Of a stretch of 64,000 nucleotides of DNA, positions 12,001 to 21,503 are shown piece after piece. A program made the position numbers and the translations under genes. The stretch is taken from assembly GCA_033439295.1 (NCBI GenBank), contig JAVTLE010000014.1, positions 4,278,001 through 4,342,000 of the forward strand. The letters run 5' to 3'. Below the pieces are notes generated by a model, which was not told the DNA's origin, made no database searches, and saw only the letters and a program-made list of their open reading frames with translations. Numbering within the stretch: position 1 is the first letter of the stretch; every line of letters begins with the position of its first letter. The stretch comes from Deuterostichococcus epilithicus (taxonomy: Eukaryota > Chlorophyta > Trebouxiophyceae > Prasiolales > Stichococcaceae).

Positions 12001-12824
12001 CCGAGGAAGGCTGCACATGCGCTGGAGGCGCCATCCCGTGGTCGGCGCAAGTCAGCTGGCGTTCGGCGGCGATGGCGTCTCCTGCGCTGACTGGCGCCTT
12101 CATACTGCAGGGCGGCGGGTCCAGGCGGCCCAGCCGCAGCTCGCATGGCGGGACTCATTACTACGACGACATCCGCGCCGGCAGCATCTCCCCCCAGCGG
12201 TGCGCACCACACGGCAGTCCATCTCACCCCAGGATGTTGTGTGCAACTCCGACACCAAAAAGGGCCCGAATCGTGCCGTCGGCGGCTGCCCGGACCTGCC
12301 CAGACGTCTCCGCTGCTGATGCTGGAGGTGGCCACCGTCGGCGCTGCAGTACGCCACAGGCCAGCAGCGACCCCTGCTCAGTGTGCCCCCTTGGTCACCC
12401 TTGGTCAGCTGGTTTCGACAGGGTAACGTCAGCACCCTGCTGTGCTCCGTCAGTGCCAGCTGGAAATGATTTGGCAGGCAGGTGCGCTCGAACACCTCCC
12501 AGGCACAGCCCCGGCGGCAGCGAGCCAGGCCGTGAGCCCAGCACTCGCGGTCGCCCATGGGTTTTGCGCCTGCGTCCTGTCCACGAGTGCCGGTCTGAGG
12601 GTGAACCGCTCGGCACCCGGCCGCACAGGAGCCAGGGCAGCATCACCGGCGGCCCCGACGAGGGGGACGGCTCGGTGCGTGGTGGCGGGGCATACAGCTT
12701 CTCGCGCCGCGCCGTGCGTCTGCCGGACATCGGCGGCGGCGGCGGCAGCGGCGGCGGCGGCGGCGGGCTCCGCCGCCAGCCATCGGCATCGATGTCTGTT
12801 TCCGACTCGGAGGACGGCGCTTGA
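1..12824 (+). CDS. Tandem class III nucleotidyl-cyclase-homology protein, degenerate; 5' end outside window
   Basis: About 20 short exons read as one protein. Three successive cyclase homology domains share the same landmarks: a 'W(P)' helix, a 'RGPRVRMGIHW' type strand (copies near 335, 2715 and 6520) and a 'GGQVVL' type strand (near 790, 3745 and 7250). Class III cyclases make cAMP or cGMP, but the metal-binding Asp positions appear lost here, so a regulatory or scaffold role is more likely than catalysis. The third domain keeps an 'NLAAR' (NxxxR) signature. After the domains (from about 7711) come Ser/Gly/Ala/Pro-rich exons ending in a Gly run and 'SVSDSEDGA' before the stop at 12822. No membrane segment is visible in the part present. 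The N-terminus lies upstream. The disordered 3' half could belong to a second gene, but exon phases and spacing are continuous. Three introns appear to use GC donors (847, 2151, 11822). Confidence 0.72.
202..1320 (+). other. Cyclase homology domain 1 (C-terminal half)
   Basis: Exons 202-377, about 708-846 and about 1251-1327 join in frame. They give 'FRGPRVRMGIHWAGEG', then 'FSGPGFLVAQEIGDAAHGGQ' and 'VVLSHDAW', then 'VEQLGLFKVDAWPAPLWLYQ', matching the order of the C-terminal half of class III cyclase domains (hydrophobic strand, nucleotide-contact region, GGQ strand, closing LG...PLYQ segment). The NxxxR catalytic pair expected just before GGQ reads FLVAQEI here, so the Asn and Arg are missing. 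The N-terminal half of this domain should lie upstream of the window. Confidence 0.7.
1977..4811 (+). other. Cyclase homology domain 2, metal site lost
   Basis: The exons begin 'GPLTFVAVRAALDELG', where active class III cyclases have a TFxFTDIxGST strand with the first metal-binding Asp; here it is replaced. The second metal strand (typically TEGDAFMVAF) reads 'VNEPQGRFMLAF' across an exon join at 2150/2560. Then follow 'FRGPRLATAIHETVEY', 'RPVEYSGPGEAFVRHIANAT' and 'YGGQVVLTEPAW', and an exon at about 4624-4811 ('VISLGIHVIEVGPAAYRMLL'). No NxxxR motif is present before GGQ. The fold is recognisable but the known catalytic residues are absent, which argues for a pseudoenzyme domain. Confidence 0.65.
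3313..3665 (+). repeat. Decayed copies of an exon 5' edge in the intron before it
   Basis: The exon beginning at 3636 opens with CAG|CGTGGCGGAGGTGGCG. A diverged copy of its acceptor and first ~30 bases lies at about 3313-3343 (CAGCATGGCAGCAGTGGCG...), and a shorter, poorer copy at about 3521-3550 (GCAGCATGGCGGAG). The upstream copies are not in a usable frame. They look like relics of local segmental duplication around the splice acceptor. Confidence 0.5.
4764..5048 (+). repeat. Three direct repeats of an exon 3' end with its splice donor
   Basis: The exon ending at 4811 encodes 'DPAHHLAILFMK' followed by a GTGGGG donor. The intron contains a second copy at about 4871-4940 (reads 'DPAHHVATLCMKV', donor GTGCGC) and a third, more decayed, at about 4980-5048 ('LHNLAILVVK', then GCGAGC). 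The spacing is about 110-118 bases. Only the first copy joins in frame to the next exon at 5322. Confidence 0.7.
5322..7357 (+). other. Cyclase homology domain 3, partly degenerate
   Basis: Exon 5322-5513 carries 'DELVISTITEYNLAVAMISR' and ends 'PEAAKFTLAF', again lacking the TEGD acidic pair. It joins in frame (AG|G) to the exon at about 6388-6584 ('SLEAGVRWAAAMQSELLTLP', 'RGLRVRMGLAWGGATYRKPL'). The exon from about 7188 reads 'GRADYFGNLPNLAARVSALA', the closest of the three copies to the canonical G(R)xDYFGxxVNxAAR signature, followed by 'APGQVLVEGSGL'. This copy keeps the nucleotide-facing Asn/Arg but not the metal Asps. Confidence 0.68.
6221..6470 (+). repeat. Tandem exon duplication, upstream copy frameshifted
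   Basis: About 80 bases at 6225-6303 are repeated at about 6387-6465 with high identity, including the CAG or TAG acceptor and the segment encoding 'AAAMQSELLTLPW' (upstream copy reads 'AAAMHSELLTLPW' in another frame). The upstream copy has one extra base in the GCGGGTGTGGCGG stretch relative to the functional copy, which breaks the frame when spliced to the preceding exon. It is best read as a dead duplicate exon. Confidence 0.75.
11822..11893 (+). repeat. 24-bp minisatellite, three copies
   Basis: Three near-identical 24-base units (GCACATCCTTCTGGCACTTG followed by CTCC, and variants) start right after the exon that ends 'RPSLDQ'. If the preceding exon reads through, they encode 'AHPSGTCS' repeats. 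If the GC donor at 11822 is used, they are intronic and the next exon starts at about 12112. Confidence 0.8.
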
Positions 12825-14050
12825 GGCGGCGGCGAGGCGGCGGGGTGCCGGGGAGATGTTGGCAACGGGGAGGGATAGCAGATGCAGCTGATGGCGCAGT
12901 AGGGGACGGGCGGTGGCCATGCAGGCCTGCGGCGCGCAAGTGGTAACAGCTCATGCATCATTCGATGCTTCAGATCGTGGTCAGGCACGGACGAAGGTTG
13001 GTCACATCCTTCTTGTACATTTCCTCTGCGCGTTGGTATACCGAAAGCCGGTCTGACGACGCCTGCCTGGTCTCGGACACCCTGCTGATAAGGGCGCCTC
13101 ACTTAGTGGCTTCTGACAGCTAGGGGAGCAGGCACTTTGCATGCATGTTGTGGCAAACTGCAACGTTGCTTTGGGTCACAGGCATGGCAGAGCAAAAGCA
13201 GAGACTAAGCGAAGCCCGAGGACCAGTCTAAACAATCAATACATTGTTAGGGTTTACACCTTCGAGATGATCACGTGACCCGCTAGGTTTATGAGAGAGC
13301 ATGAATCACGTGCATGGCATTATTTTTCTTGACGGCACAGCGAACAGAAGACACCATAAGACAACAGCGCATTCAACACATCCGTATCTGACGCTGCAGA
13401 AGTCGAGCTTCATACGCCCCCACCTATCAAATCCGCGCTTGAGCACAGGTGCGGCGCGTCTGACGAATCACGTTCGGATCTAACCAACCCGATTGTCAAG
13501 TCTCCCTGCCAGCAGGACTAAGCAGTCCTGCTGCAACTGCATTGCTATAACTGGCAGGAATCATCGTCCCGCGCGGTTGCGTAGTCGTCAGGGATGCTTT
13601 GACGTCGACCCGCTGCCGGTTGGTTGGTGTGCAATACTAGAGTGGATGCTCGGACCTGCCAGGCTTTGCGTCCACAGCACCTCAGGACAGCCTAATGATT
13701 GTCACTTGTGGGCGTGCACGCCACCGTGTTCGTCTCTCCTTGACTGCAGGTTGACCTCTGCTCGGCACGTCTCACGGACATCGGTAGACGACGGCCTGAG
13801 CGCAGCTGCTGATTTACACACACTTCGCGGGGCAAACATGACTGGAAGAACAGGTAAGCTGCCCCGCCCGTCGTTGAGTGCCCTCGAAAGAGCTCATGCA
13901 TGATGCACTCCGCTGGCACCCATGATTCTGGCTGGTCGATGCTTTCATTGCAGGTCTGCACGCGTCACGATGCGGCTGACATGAAGGTGGCTCTGCGGGA
14001 ATTCTCCTTGATGGCCTGCTGCGCGATATGCAGGATCGAGCAGGCGCTGC
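12825..14050. other. Intergenic, no gene seen
   Basis: The sequence is less GC-rich than the flanking coding DNA. It holds one GTTAGGGTTTAC telomere-like motif at 13246 but no open frame with convincing codon bias. It separates two same-strand genes and probably holds the 3' UTR of the cyclase-like gene and the promoter of the next one. Confidence 0.6.
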
Positions 14051-15497
14051 ATGATGGCATTACTGGTGACACTGGTCGTCGCTGCCAGCTTCACCAGCAC
14101 AGCGGCGCAGATCGGTTCCGGCCTCACGCCGGTCGCTGTAGCGACACCGGCAGCGACCGTGGCGACACCGGCAGCGACCGTGGCGACTCCAGTAGCGACC
14201 GTGGCGACGCCAGCAGCGACTGTGGCGACGCCGGCAGTGACGGCTGCGCCGGTCGCGACACCGGTTGCCACAGCCGCAGCAGGTGCAGCAATCATGGATC
14301 CTCGAACGGGTCATGCAGTTGCCCCGCGTTCGCTGGTGCATCGGTTCTTATCTCCAGCACGCAGTTTGAGGCACTTGCCACACACCCATCAATCGAATCA
14401 CCTGCAGCAGCACATGGCTGACCATCGGAGTGGTTTCTGCTCAGGTGCCGCAGGCACCGGAACGTCGCTGGCAGGTGCGGCCCCTGCAGCGGCAACAGCG
14501 GCTGCAGCGCCGGCAGCGGCGGCAACGGCAGCCACCGCGGCGTTGTCACCTGCCGCAGCCATTGCCGGTGCGCTGGCCGCAGCACCGGCGGCCGCCGCCG
14601 CCGCAGCCGTGACGCCGGTCGCAGCAGCAGCTGCGCCGGTCGCGGCAGCAGCTGCACCGGCCGCAGCAGTGGCGGCGCCGGCAACAGTCGGCGTGGGCTC
14701 CGGAGCCGCGGCTGTGACGCCGTTAGCGACGGCCGCCGCGCCGGCGGCGGACGCAGGCAGCAGCTTGGCACTCACATCCCCCGTGGCCACGACGGTGCGA
14801 CTGCTCGGCCGGCTGGCTGGGCTGCACAAACTCTGCGCAGATGAAACACACACTGCAGAATGGCGCGTGTCCAGATGGCATATCGCCTGCATTCACAGGA
14901 GAGTATTTCTGAAATTGTGTGGCGGTTTGTGCGCAGGCGACAGGCACCAGTGGCCTGGCCACCAGCGCGGCCTCGACGAATGCGATCCAGCAGACGGGAG
15001 GCGCCGGCACGAGCGGCACCGCCATTGCTACCGGCACGGGCGCCAGCACCGGCTTGGTGTGCTTTGTTTGCAATCAACTTGCGCTGCCGGCGCTTGGCGT
15101 CAGCCCCTGTGGCTTTGCTGCATGGGCACGGCATCGAGAAGACGCCCGGCAGGCACTGCACAGCTGCATGCTGACTGCCGGCAGGACCACGCCTGCGTTG
15201 TGCTGGAAAGCACCAGCAACCCATGGAGGCCAGCAGCTCGGATGCATACACCGTACGTCCATCCGCCGATGGCAAACAGCCTCCCTGGACTTACCATTGG
15301 CACTTGCGCCGCAGGTGTCATCCGCCGCCAGCACGCCGGTCAACTCAACGACAAGCAGCGGTGTGGACCCGATTTTTGCTCAGATCGCGGCGGCGCCAGA
15401 CTCAGGGGGGGCACACCGCGCCGCCGCCGTGGGCGGCCCAGCCGCGCTGCTGGCTGCGGCCTGCGTCGGTGCACTCATTGTGGCCGGTGCGGCGTGA
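14051..15497 (+). CDS. Secreted Ala/Thr/Pro/Val-rich protein, arabinogalactan-like, GPI-type C-terminus
   Basis: Four exons (14051-14282, 14445-14794, 14937-15056, 15315-15497) join with GT-AG borders and intact phase to give 294 residues. The first ~20 residues (MMALLVTLVVAASFTSTAAQ) form a signal peptide; a start one codon later is equally possible. The mature part is almost wholly Ala, Thr, Pro, Val, Gly and Ser with many TPA, APA and SPA triplets, as in arabinogalactan proteins whose prolines are hydroxylated and glycosylated. The last ~25 residues ('GGPAALLAAACVGALIVAGA' then A-stop) are hydrophobic and end without a charged tail, as GPI-anchor signals do. Expected location is the outer face of the plasma membrane or the cell wall. 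The composition supports the class, not a specific function. Confidence 0.75.
14145..14262 (+). repeat. 21-bp coding tandem repeat
   Basis: GCGACCGTGGCGACACCGGC-type units of 21 bases repeat about five times inside exon 1 of the arabinogalactan-like gene, encoding successive 'ATVATPA' heptads. The last units drift to 'VTAAPVATPVATA'. Unit number is likely to vary among strains. Confidence 0.85.
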
Positions 15498-16995
15498 GCT
15501 GGTTTCAGGGGCGTGGGAGCGGCAGCCTCGCTGCGTGTGTGTGCGCGGCACTTGCAGCGCTCAAGACGTGACCTGCGTCGCAGCGCTGCGTGCTTTCAGC
15601 AATCGGCGACAAGTTTTGCAGTTTTCAATCTTTGCTGCGCTGCCAGCCTGTGCTGCAGCGTCCCGCTGGACGTGACAAATTCTTCTGCAAACTGTGCTTC
15701 GGCAAACTCGGGCATCCTGAGCTGTGACACCAGTGACCCCAAGTATTAAATTCGTAGACAGATAGCTCAGGTATGGCAGGCCAAAGGGCTCGGGAATGGT
15801 TTGGGCCAGCGCGGCTGCTGTGGTGTGCACTGCGATGTCGCACGCTGCAGTTGCTTGCATTGTGCCTTGATATCCTTGATGGCCGTCGTGTAATTTGCTG
15901 TTCGACTAGTCTCCCGTTCAAAATTGCATGTCATCGACACCCCTACCTTCATATTCCCTCTAGTGAGAGCTTGTATTCCGCCGCTGGCAGAGGACGCCTG
16001 ATCCCAGGCACTGGTGGGTTAACTGGCCGTGACTGGCACTGATGGTGACAGACTTTCGTGCACCTGACAGGTACCAGGTGCATTTCCAAACCTTCCACGA
16101 GCTGGTAAGATTTATACATTAAGGAGCTGAAACCCTTTCAAGAGCGCCGATGCCAATGTCGAAGGCCTGGCATATGACCAGGAAGTGTGCACCTGCCCGC
16201 CTTGAGGGTCCCATCACCACAAAAAGTTGAATATCTAGTCTAACTAGACAGGCCCTTCACAAAGCGTCAGCTGCTGCCAAGCCCCCAGGTTGCCGCCGTG
16301 CCGCGGCCGCTCAAGCGGCGGCACAGCACACAATCTGCAGGCTTGGCCTGTGCAACAGGAGCAAGAAAGTGGAGGAACAACAACTGTACGGACTGCGCTC
16401 AGCCGCAGTCAGCTGCCTACAGGTATCACAAACACTGCCTAGCTACCAGAGTCTGGGTGTCTCGGACTGATTGGCTCCGACCATCTACACTGACAGACTT
16501 CGATTTGCCGACTCTACTTGCTGCAGCTAGCGCTCTGAACGCTTGCGGCGCTTCGGGCGGCGCTCTTGTGCAGCCATTGCACTCCATTCGTGAGCCGCAG
16601 AGCGCCCGCAAACAGCCTCAGAAGGCCAGCTTGCCATCACAACTGTTGGCTGAGCAAACCACCCTGGCGCCGCCGGATGGCTGTGGCTTGGTGAGGCCTG
16701 ACTGCCATCTGACCTCCTGATCCCCAATCACACCCGTTTGCAAGTAGTGCGATGAGCCCCACCGTGCCGCAACAGCCTGCCGCCCGCCGACAATGCATTC
16801 GAGCAAAGGCTGCAGCCCGTCACCTCTTGCCGACATTCTGCTTGAAAGCGCCAATGTAGTTGCCTGCATGTTGAGCGATGCCACCATCAGCCATCAAGCA
16901 CAACGCCTACGGCAAGTAGCACACCAGATCAGCATGCCGGGTGTGCACGGAAGCTGGCCACTAGCTGCATTGGACACAGTGAGCAGGTGGCGCAG
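15498..16995. other. Convergent intergenic region, no gene seen
   Basis: This lies between the stop of the + strand arabinogalactan-like gene and the stop of the - strand CAP gene, so it should hold both 3' UTRs. Short open frames occur on both strands but none has a recognisable motif or consistent codon bias. Confidence 0.55.
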
Positions 16996-18275
16996 CTAAC
17001 CGGCAGGGTAGTAGCGGCAGCTCCACAGCCCGCAGCTGGCTTTGGCGCAGCCGACCTGCCGCGTGCCCTTCCACACCATTTGCGTGCTGCACGCACAGCA
17101 CATACGGAAGCCTTGGCCGCGCACTGACACCCGTCTCGCAGGCAGCTGCACCGATGCCGAGCAAGCAATCCGGCAACACAGCCGACATGCATCGGCTCGG
17201 GGGCGCAAGGGTCCAGCTGCGATCCTACAGCAAGTTTGCAGGTGCCAAAGTGGCTGCGGCGACGCACAAGTGGCCGGCGTTGCCCTGGAAAGTCGCGGCA
17301 CCCCAATTGTAGGACCCCGCCTCCGACGACCACATCTTGATGGCCTGCTGCCACGTACGGGTGCCCATGGCCAGGTTCTCGCCTGCACAAGTGTGGCACG
17401 CGGGCAATCGGTGCTCTCCTGTGTGTGGCGGTGCCGTGACCGGCAAAGCGTGTGCGCGGTGACATGTGGCACTGTGTATGACAGACGGTCGAAGGCGCTG
17501 GCTGTGCTTGCACGTCTGCGTATACAATAACGCACCGTAATTGTTGGCGCGCAGGCTGCTCATGTCGTGACTGAGGTTACACGTGTTGGCGGCAGTCTGC
17601 AGTTGGGGACGAGACAAACCGAAATCAGACGCGTGCGTCGAGCTGCGGATACAGGCGTACCTGCACTGAGGCAAGCATGCCTGATCAATTGCAGCACGTG
17701 CAGCAAGCTGGCTGTGGCACTAGGCACAGGTGGCGGTGAAATTCCGGCAGACAACAACGCTTTCAGCGATCAAGCTTCCGAAAAAGGTTGGCGCAGCGTT
17801 GCAGGTGATGCGTCGCGCGTCATGCAAGCTGAAACGCTTTGCAGTCAGATCTCAGTGGCCCACCTGCGCCGATTTCGCCAGCTTCGAAGACCAGGTCAGC
17901 GACCGCGCGCCATACCTGCTCCGCAAGCTGTTATGCTGTGCCAGGATGCGTTTGATGACGTTGCGGTCGACGACGCCGTTAGACTGCGGCGCAGAAGACG
18001 TATTAGTAGGGCTGATGTCCACAATCTGCGTATGCCAGCTGTGCACGTGCAACGAACCCCTGGCAGCATCTTGGGAACGACTGAGCCAAACGCGACCGAG
18101 GATCGAAGTGCTATGGCAAGTGCATGCAGGCGCTGGAATGAAGGCGAAATGGCGCGCCAAAGTCGATCAGCCCGCGGTCGGTCGTAGTGACGTTTGAACT
18201 TACCGAGGCGTCGGCCGCGCCAGCGAGCAGCAGCAGCAGCGCCATGAGACCTCCAATCGTGATCCTGATAGCCAT
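16996..18275 (-). CDS. Secreted CAP-superfamily (SCP/PR-1-like) protein
   Basis: Five exons on the minus strand (18275-18204, 17983-17864, 17596-17536, 17382-17268, 17086-16996) join with GT-AG borders in phase to give 152 residues. The first 24 residues (MAIRITIGGLMALLLLLAGA...) are a signal peptide ending exactly at an exon border with a GTAAGT donor. The rest is one CAP domain: 'ILAQHNSLRSRYG' (CAP helix 1 with its His), 'LTWSSKLAKSAQ', 'NYGENLA' (conserved Glu), 'GHFTQMVWKGTRQVGCA' (CAP1 signature with the second His) and 'CRYYPAG' at the end. In plants and algae such proteins are extracellular and linked to defence and sterol or peptide binding. The stop follows directly after the CRYYPxG motif where relatives usually add a few residues, so one more short exon is possible. 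Confidence 0.9.
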
Positions 18276-19647
18276 GGCGCTACTCTCCTGAAGCCTGCAG
18301 GCCAAGACACCAACAGGTGATGGACGGCGGCAAGAACTTGGTCCCTGGGTGCATCGACACCGTCGCACCGGCGCCTGCTACACAGCCCGCCATGCCTCAG
18401 TCGAACGGGATCTGGTTGCTTCTCGAGTGATCAGCGATGCGCGGTCACCACGCCTAAACCTCAATACTGCACTTCTGTACTTGACGCTGTGCCAGCCGGT
18501 CCGTCTCAGACGACCGGCAGCACCACAACAATCGTGCGCTGCGACGGCCACCCTACGATTGGCAGCAATGTTTATGCATCAGGTGTAGGTGGCTGCGTCC
18601 GCTGGCCATTGGCCTGTTGGCGGGCTGCTCAACATCAGAGTCAGCGCCCTGATCCCGGATCAGCGTGGTGCAGTGTGCTCTGACTACGACTGCAGGATGC
18701 GCGACGTCATGTCGCCAAGTGCCGCCTCGACACCGTTGCGTCCGTCAAATAGGCTAGGGGAGGGGCGTCTCGTGTGCGTTACCTTGCGTCTGCGTTGCCG
18801 ACAGAGCCCGCCTGGGCAATCGCGACGCGGAGTGGGATAATTGGTGACGCACTGCGGAGAGGAAGCGAAGCAGGCGCCTCGATCGCAAGTGAGGAGTGAT
18901 GGAAGTGTGCGGTGTGGGAGGGTTGGTCAGACCAAAATGTACGGCAGACTTTCTGTCAGCCAGTCTGACCAAGGTTTCCTCTCTAAGATTTCCTCCTCTT
19001 CGAAGTAGAACACGGACTGTGAGCGTATCAGCTTCTGACATCTCATAAACGACGTCGATGCACACCCTCTCTGGCGTGCTCGCCACTACGCGGGCCATGC
19101 GCAGCAGGCGGCCCTGCACTTAGCGACATGGCTGGACCCAGCGCTGCACACCGCCAACTAGGGGGCTTCTCCGGTGTCGCAATGCCATCTATCAGGTACC
19201 CTGTCCAGGAGCCTTGCAGCAAAGAGGCGGGGGTTGGGCATGCCCAGCACGCCCTACGCGGCAACGCACCGAGGCCCGCCACACCCCGCTGCGGTGGATG
19301 TCCGCACGCCTGCGGTGCCACAACGTCATGGCCTCAAACGACCAGCAGGTCAGCCGCCTGTGCATGCCCTCGTCACACAGGTGCATGAGAACACAGGCAG
19401 GCAATTGCCTGTGGCCGAACAGTGCTGACGTCAGGGAAGCTCCCCTGTACCTCAATGTGGTGAGAAGCCGCTGGTGGCACATTCCAGGACCATGTGTGCC
19501 GCTGCGCGAGCGTTACGTGCCCACGGCAGGCGGCCGTCCCGCCGCCCCGGCCTGCTGCCACCGCCGGCGGGCTGGCCAGCGCCGCGGCCGCCGCGCGCTG
19601 CACGAGGACAAGCTGCTCCGCCCCTTCCAGCGCAGGACGAGCGAAGC
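18276..19647. other. No recognised gene
   Basis: The 5' part (18276 upward) should carry the promoter of the minus-strand CAP gene. Open frames further on, for example minus strand 18754-19119, show no recognisable domain and no clear splice structure. Confidence 0.45.
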
Positions 19648-20226
19648 TCAGGAGGCCCAGGTGGCGGTGCCGACGCCCTCCCACATGACGCCCGCCTGCT
19701 CGACGCCCTCCAAGCCCAATGCCGCGCCGTCCTGTGTGCACGGAAAAAGGGGCCCAGGGTGGAAGGGCATCGCCGGGACATGGGCGCTTGCTGTGTACGC
19801 CCTCGTGCACAGGCTCTCGCAGGCACGATCGAGCACAGCGAGCGGCTGGTAGGGCTCTTGGCATGCCGGGAGTCTCTGCAGCTGACGCCGTGGCTGTGGC
19901 GCCCAGCCTCATTTCTCCAAAAGGCTCCTCTCTTCCCTCATGAGCCCAGACCCATCTGGGTTCATTCCCAGATACCTCCAGGGGCCGCAGTCTGTGCCAC
20001 TACAGGCGTGTGCCCGCATTGGGAGGCACGCAGGCCCCTCAGCGCATTGCCGCAAAGGGCTGGAGAGCTCAACCCGCATCACGTCCCCCTCACCAGGAAG
20101 CCGCTGCCGTCGCTGTAGTGGTCGAAGAATGCTCCGCAGGCATCAAGGCGCCGCCTCTGCGGCGCACTCGCAGCCCCCGCCCGCCGCGCATCGACGTCGC
20201 CACCCAGAACCAGCACCTGCAGCAGC
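19648..20226 (-). CDS. 3' exons of an unrecognised protein
   Basis: Two minus-strand exons look real by splice consensus and codon bias. About 20226-20104 follows a CTGCTGCAG acceptor and reads 'VLVLGGDVDARRAGAASAPQ...FFDHYSDGSGFL' before a GTGAGG donor. About 19738-19648 follows a CACACAG acceptor and reads 'DGAALGLEGVEQAGVMWEGV...ATWAS' to a stop. Upstream exons were not resolved; an Ala-rich segment at about 20400-20515 may belong. No family is recognised. Confidence 0.35.
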
Positions 20227-20756
20227 ACAACGCCGCAAATGATCAGGAGCAGATGCACACAGTAGCAGGTGCGCACAATGTGCCGCTCTGAAGTGGTTGT
20301 GCCAAAAGCCCTGCCACACCGGGACGCCTGCTGGGCAGCGGCTACCTGCAGTGCAGCCTCGCGAGTCCGAAACACGAAGGGCACTGCGCATCGGGGTGTT
20401 TGTGCAGGTCAGACACTGGCCTGCTGCGCCGGCGGCTGGCGCGGCTGGCGTGCAGCCGCCCGCCGACATCGCCTGTCTGTTTGTTGCGCTTGCTGCGGCC
20501 TGCGCAAGTAAGGTGCTCGGCGTCATGCGATGCTGTGATGTCATCTATGAAGGAACATCGGCTCGTGGGGACAACTGGAAATGCAAAGGCTTTCTGTACC
20601 ATCATAAGATATGTAGTCACGGCCAGCGGCGGCTGTCGCTGCTGGGGCTCCGCCTATCGGGCAGTCAACCCTTGGAGCGCCACCGCTGCAAGGCCCTAAG
20701 CCCTCGCCCTGATGGGCCCTGCTGAGTTCAAACGAAAGGTCAAATATGCATCGTCA

Positions 20757-21500
20757 TCACCCTGCCGGCGGCTGCACGTCGTCCCAGACGCCATCATCGC
20801 CCGCCGCCAGCTCGGCCGTGATGTGGTCATCGCGTTCCAGGGGGTCCAGCGGTCTGCCGCAGAATGGGCAGGGCCTGGCGCCGGCCGCGCTGACTGCCGC
20901 GCCCGTCGCNCCCCCCACGGCCGCTGTGCCACCCGCGGTGGCCGCCGCCGCTGGGCTTTGCGCTGGCGGCGCCGGCGGACGCCGCCGATGCTGGAGGCTT
21001 TTCGGTTGTGCTGCAGCCCGCCCGCTGCTGTGGCGCTGTGCGACGCGTGCGCGCGCCGATACTGGCTCCCACGTAGCAGTGCTGCAGCGCCGCGGCGGGA
21101 CCGGCCCTGCAGGCTGCCCGGTGTTGCCCTGCAGTGCAGCGATTGTTGTTGTGTCCATCCGCCCTGCACATCAGCATGCAGGTATCACCCCGCAGCAGTT
21201 TACAGAAGCTCGAAATGTACGTTCTCCACCTGCTCGGCGGCTGGGCTGTGTGCGAGGCCATCGTAGCTTGAGCTCAGCATGCCCATCAGCACTGACTGAG
21301 CCGCAGGTGGAGCGTCTGCCTGCGCCGCATGCCCGTTGGCAGCCTCGCCGGCATTCCAGGCTCGCTGTCTGCGCAGCAATCGTGTGTGATTGAACCTGTA
21401 GATCTCTTGAACCCCTCGCACACTGCTGCTGCAATAGAGGGCTAGCGCCTTCACCCAGTATATTGATGCCTTCGCAGATCGACATGGGGCATGCGAGTGT
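20757..21500 (-). CDS. Hypothetical protein with C-terminal CPFC zinc-type motif
   Basis: The minus-strand frame ending at 20757 closes with 'ARPCPFCGRPLDPLERDDHI' and an acidic 'AAGDDGVWDDVQPPAG' tail, preceded by an Ala-rich linker. CPxC followed by GRPLD resembles the second half of a RING or zinc-ribbon finger, but the partner Cys/His pairs were not located with confidence. A likely upstream exon near 21210-21330 reads 'SVLMGMLSSSYDGLAHSPAA...VENVHFEL'. One unresolved base (N) at 20910 lies in the linker. Function unknown. Confidence 0.35.
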
Positions 21501-21503
21501 CGG

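Noticed and set aside
14145-14262. Regular repeat array considered as CRISPR-like
   Set aside because: The units are contiguous without spacers and encode ATVATPA heptads within an open exon.
13945-14295. Minus-strand Ala/Val/Thr-rich frame opposite the arabinogalactan-like exon 1
   Set aside because: It is the antisense of the 21-bp repeat; it has no signal peptide, and the plus-strand frame has full exon structure and a stop after a GPI-type tail.
15767-15952. Minus-strand 61-residue frame ('NYTTAIKDIKAQCKQL')
   Set aside because: Non-biased composition but no splice partners, no family and a position in a convergent 3' UTR zone; not supportable as a gene.
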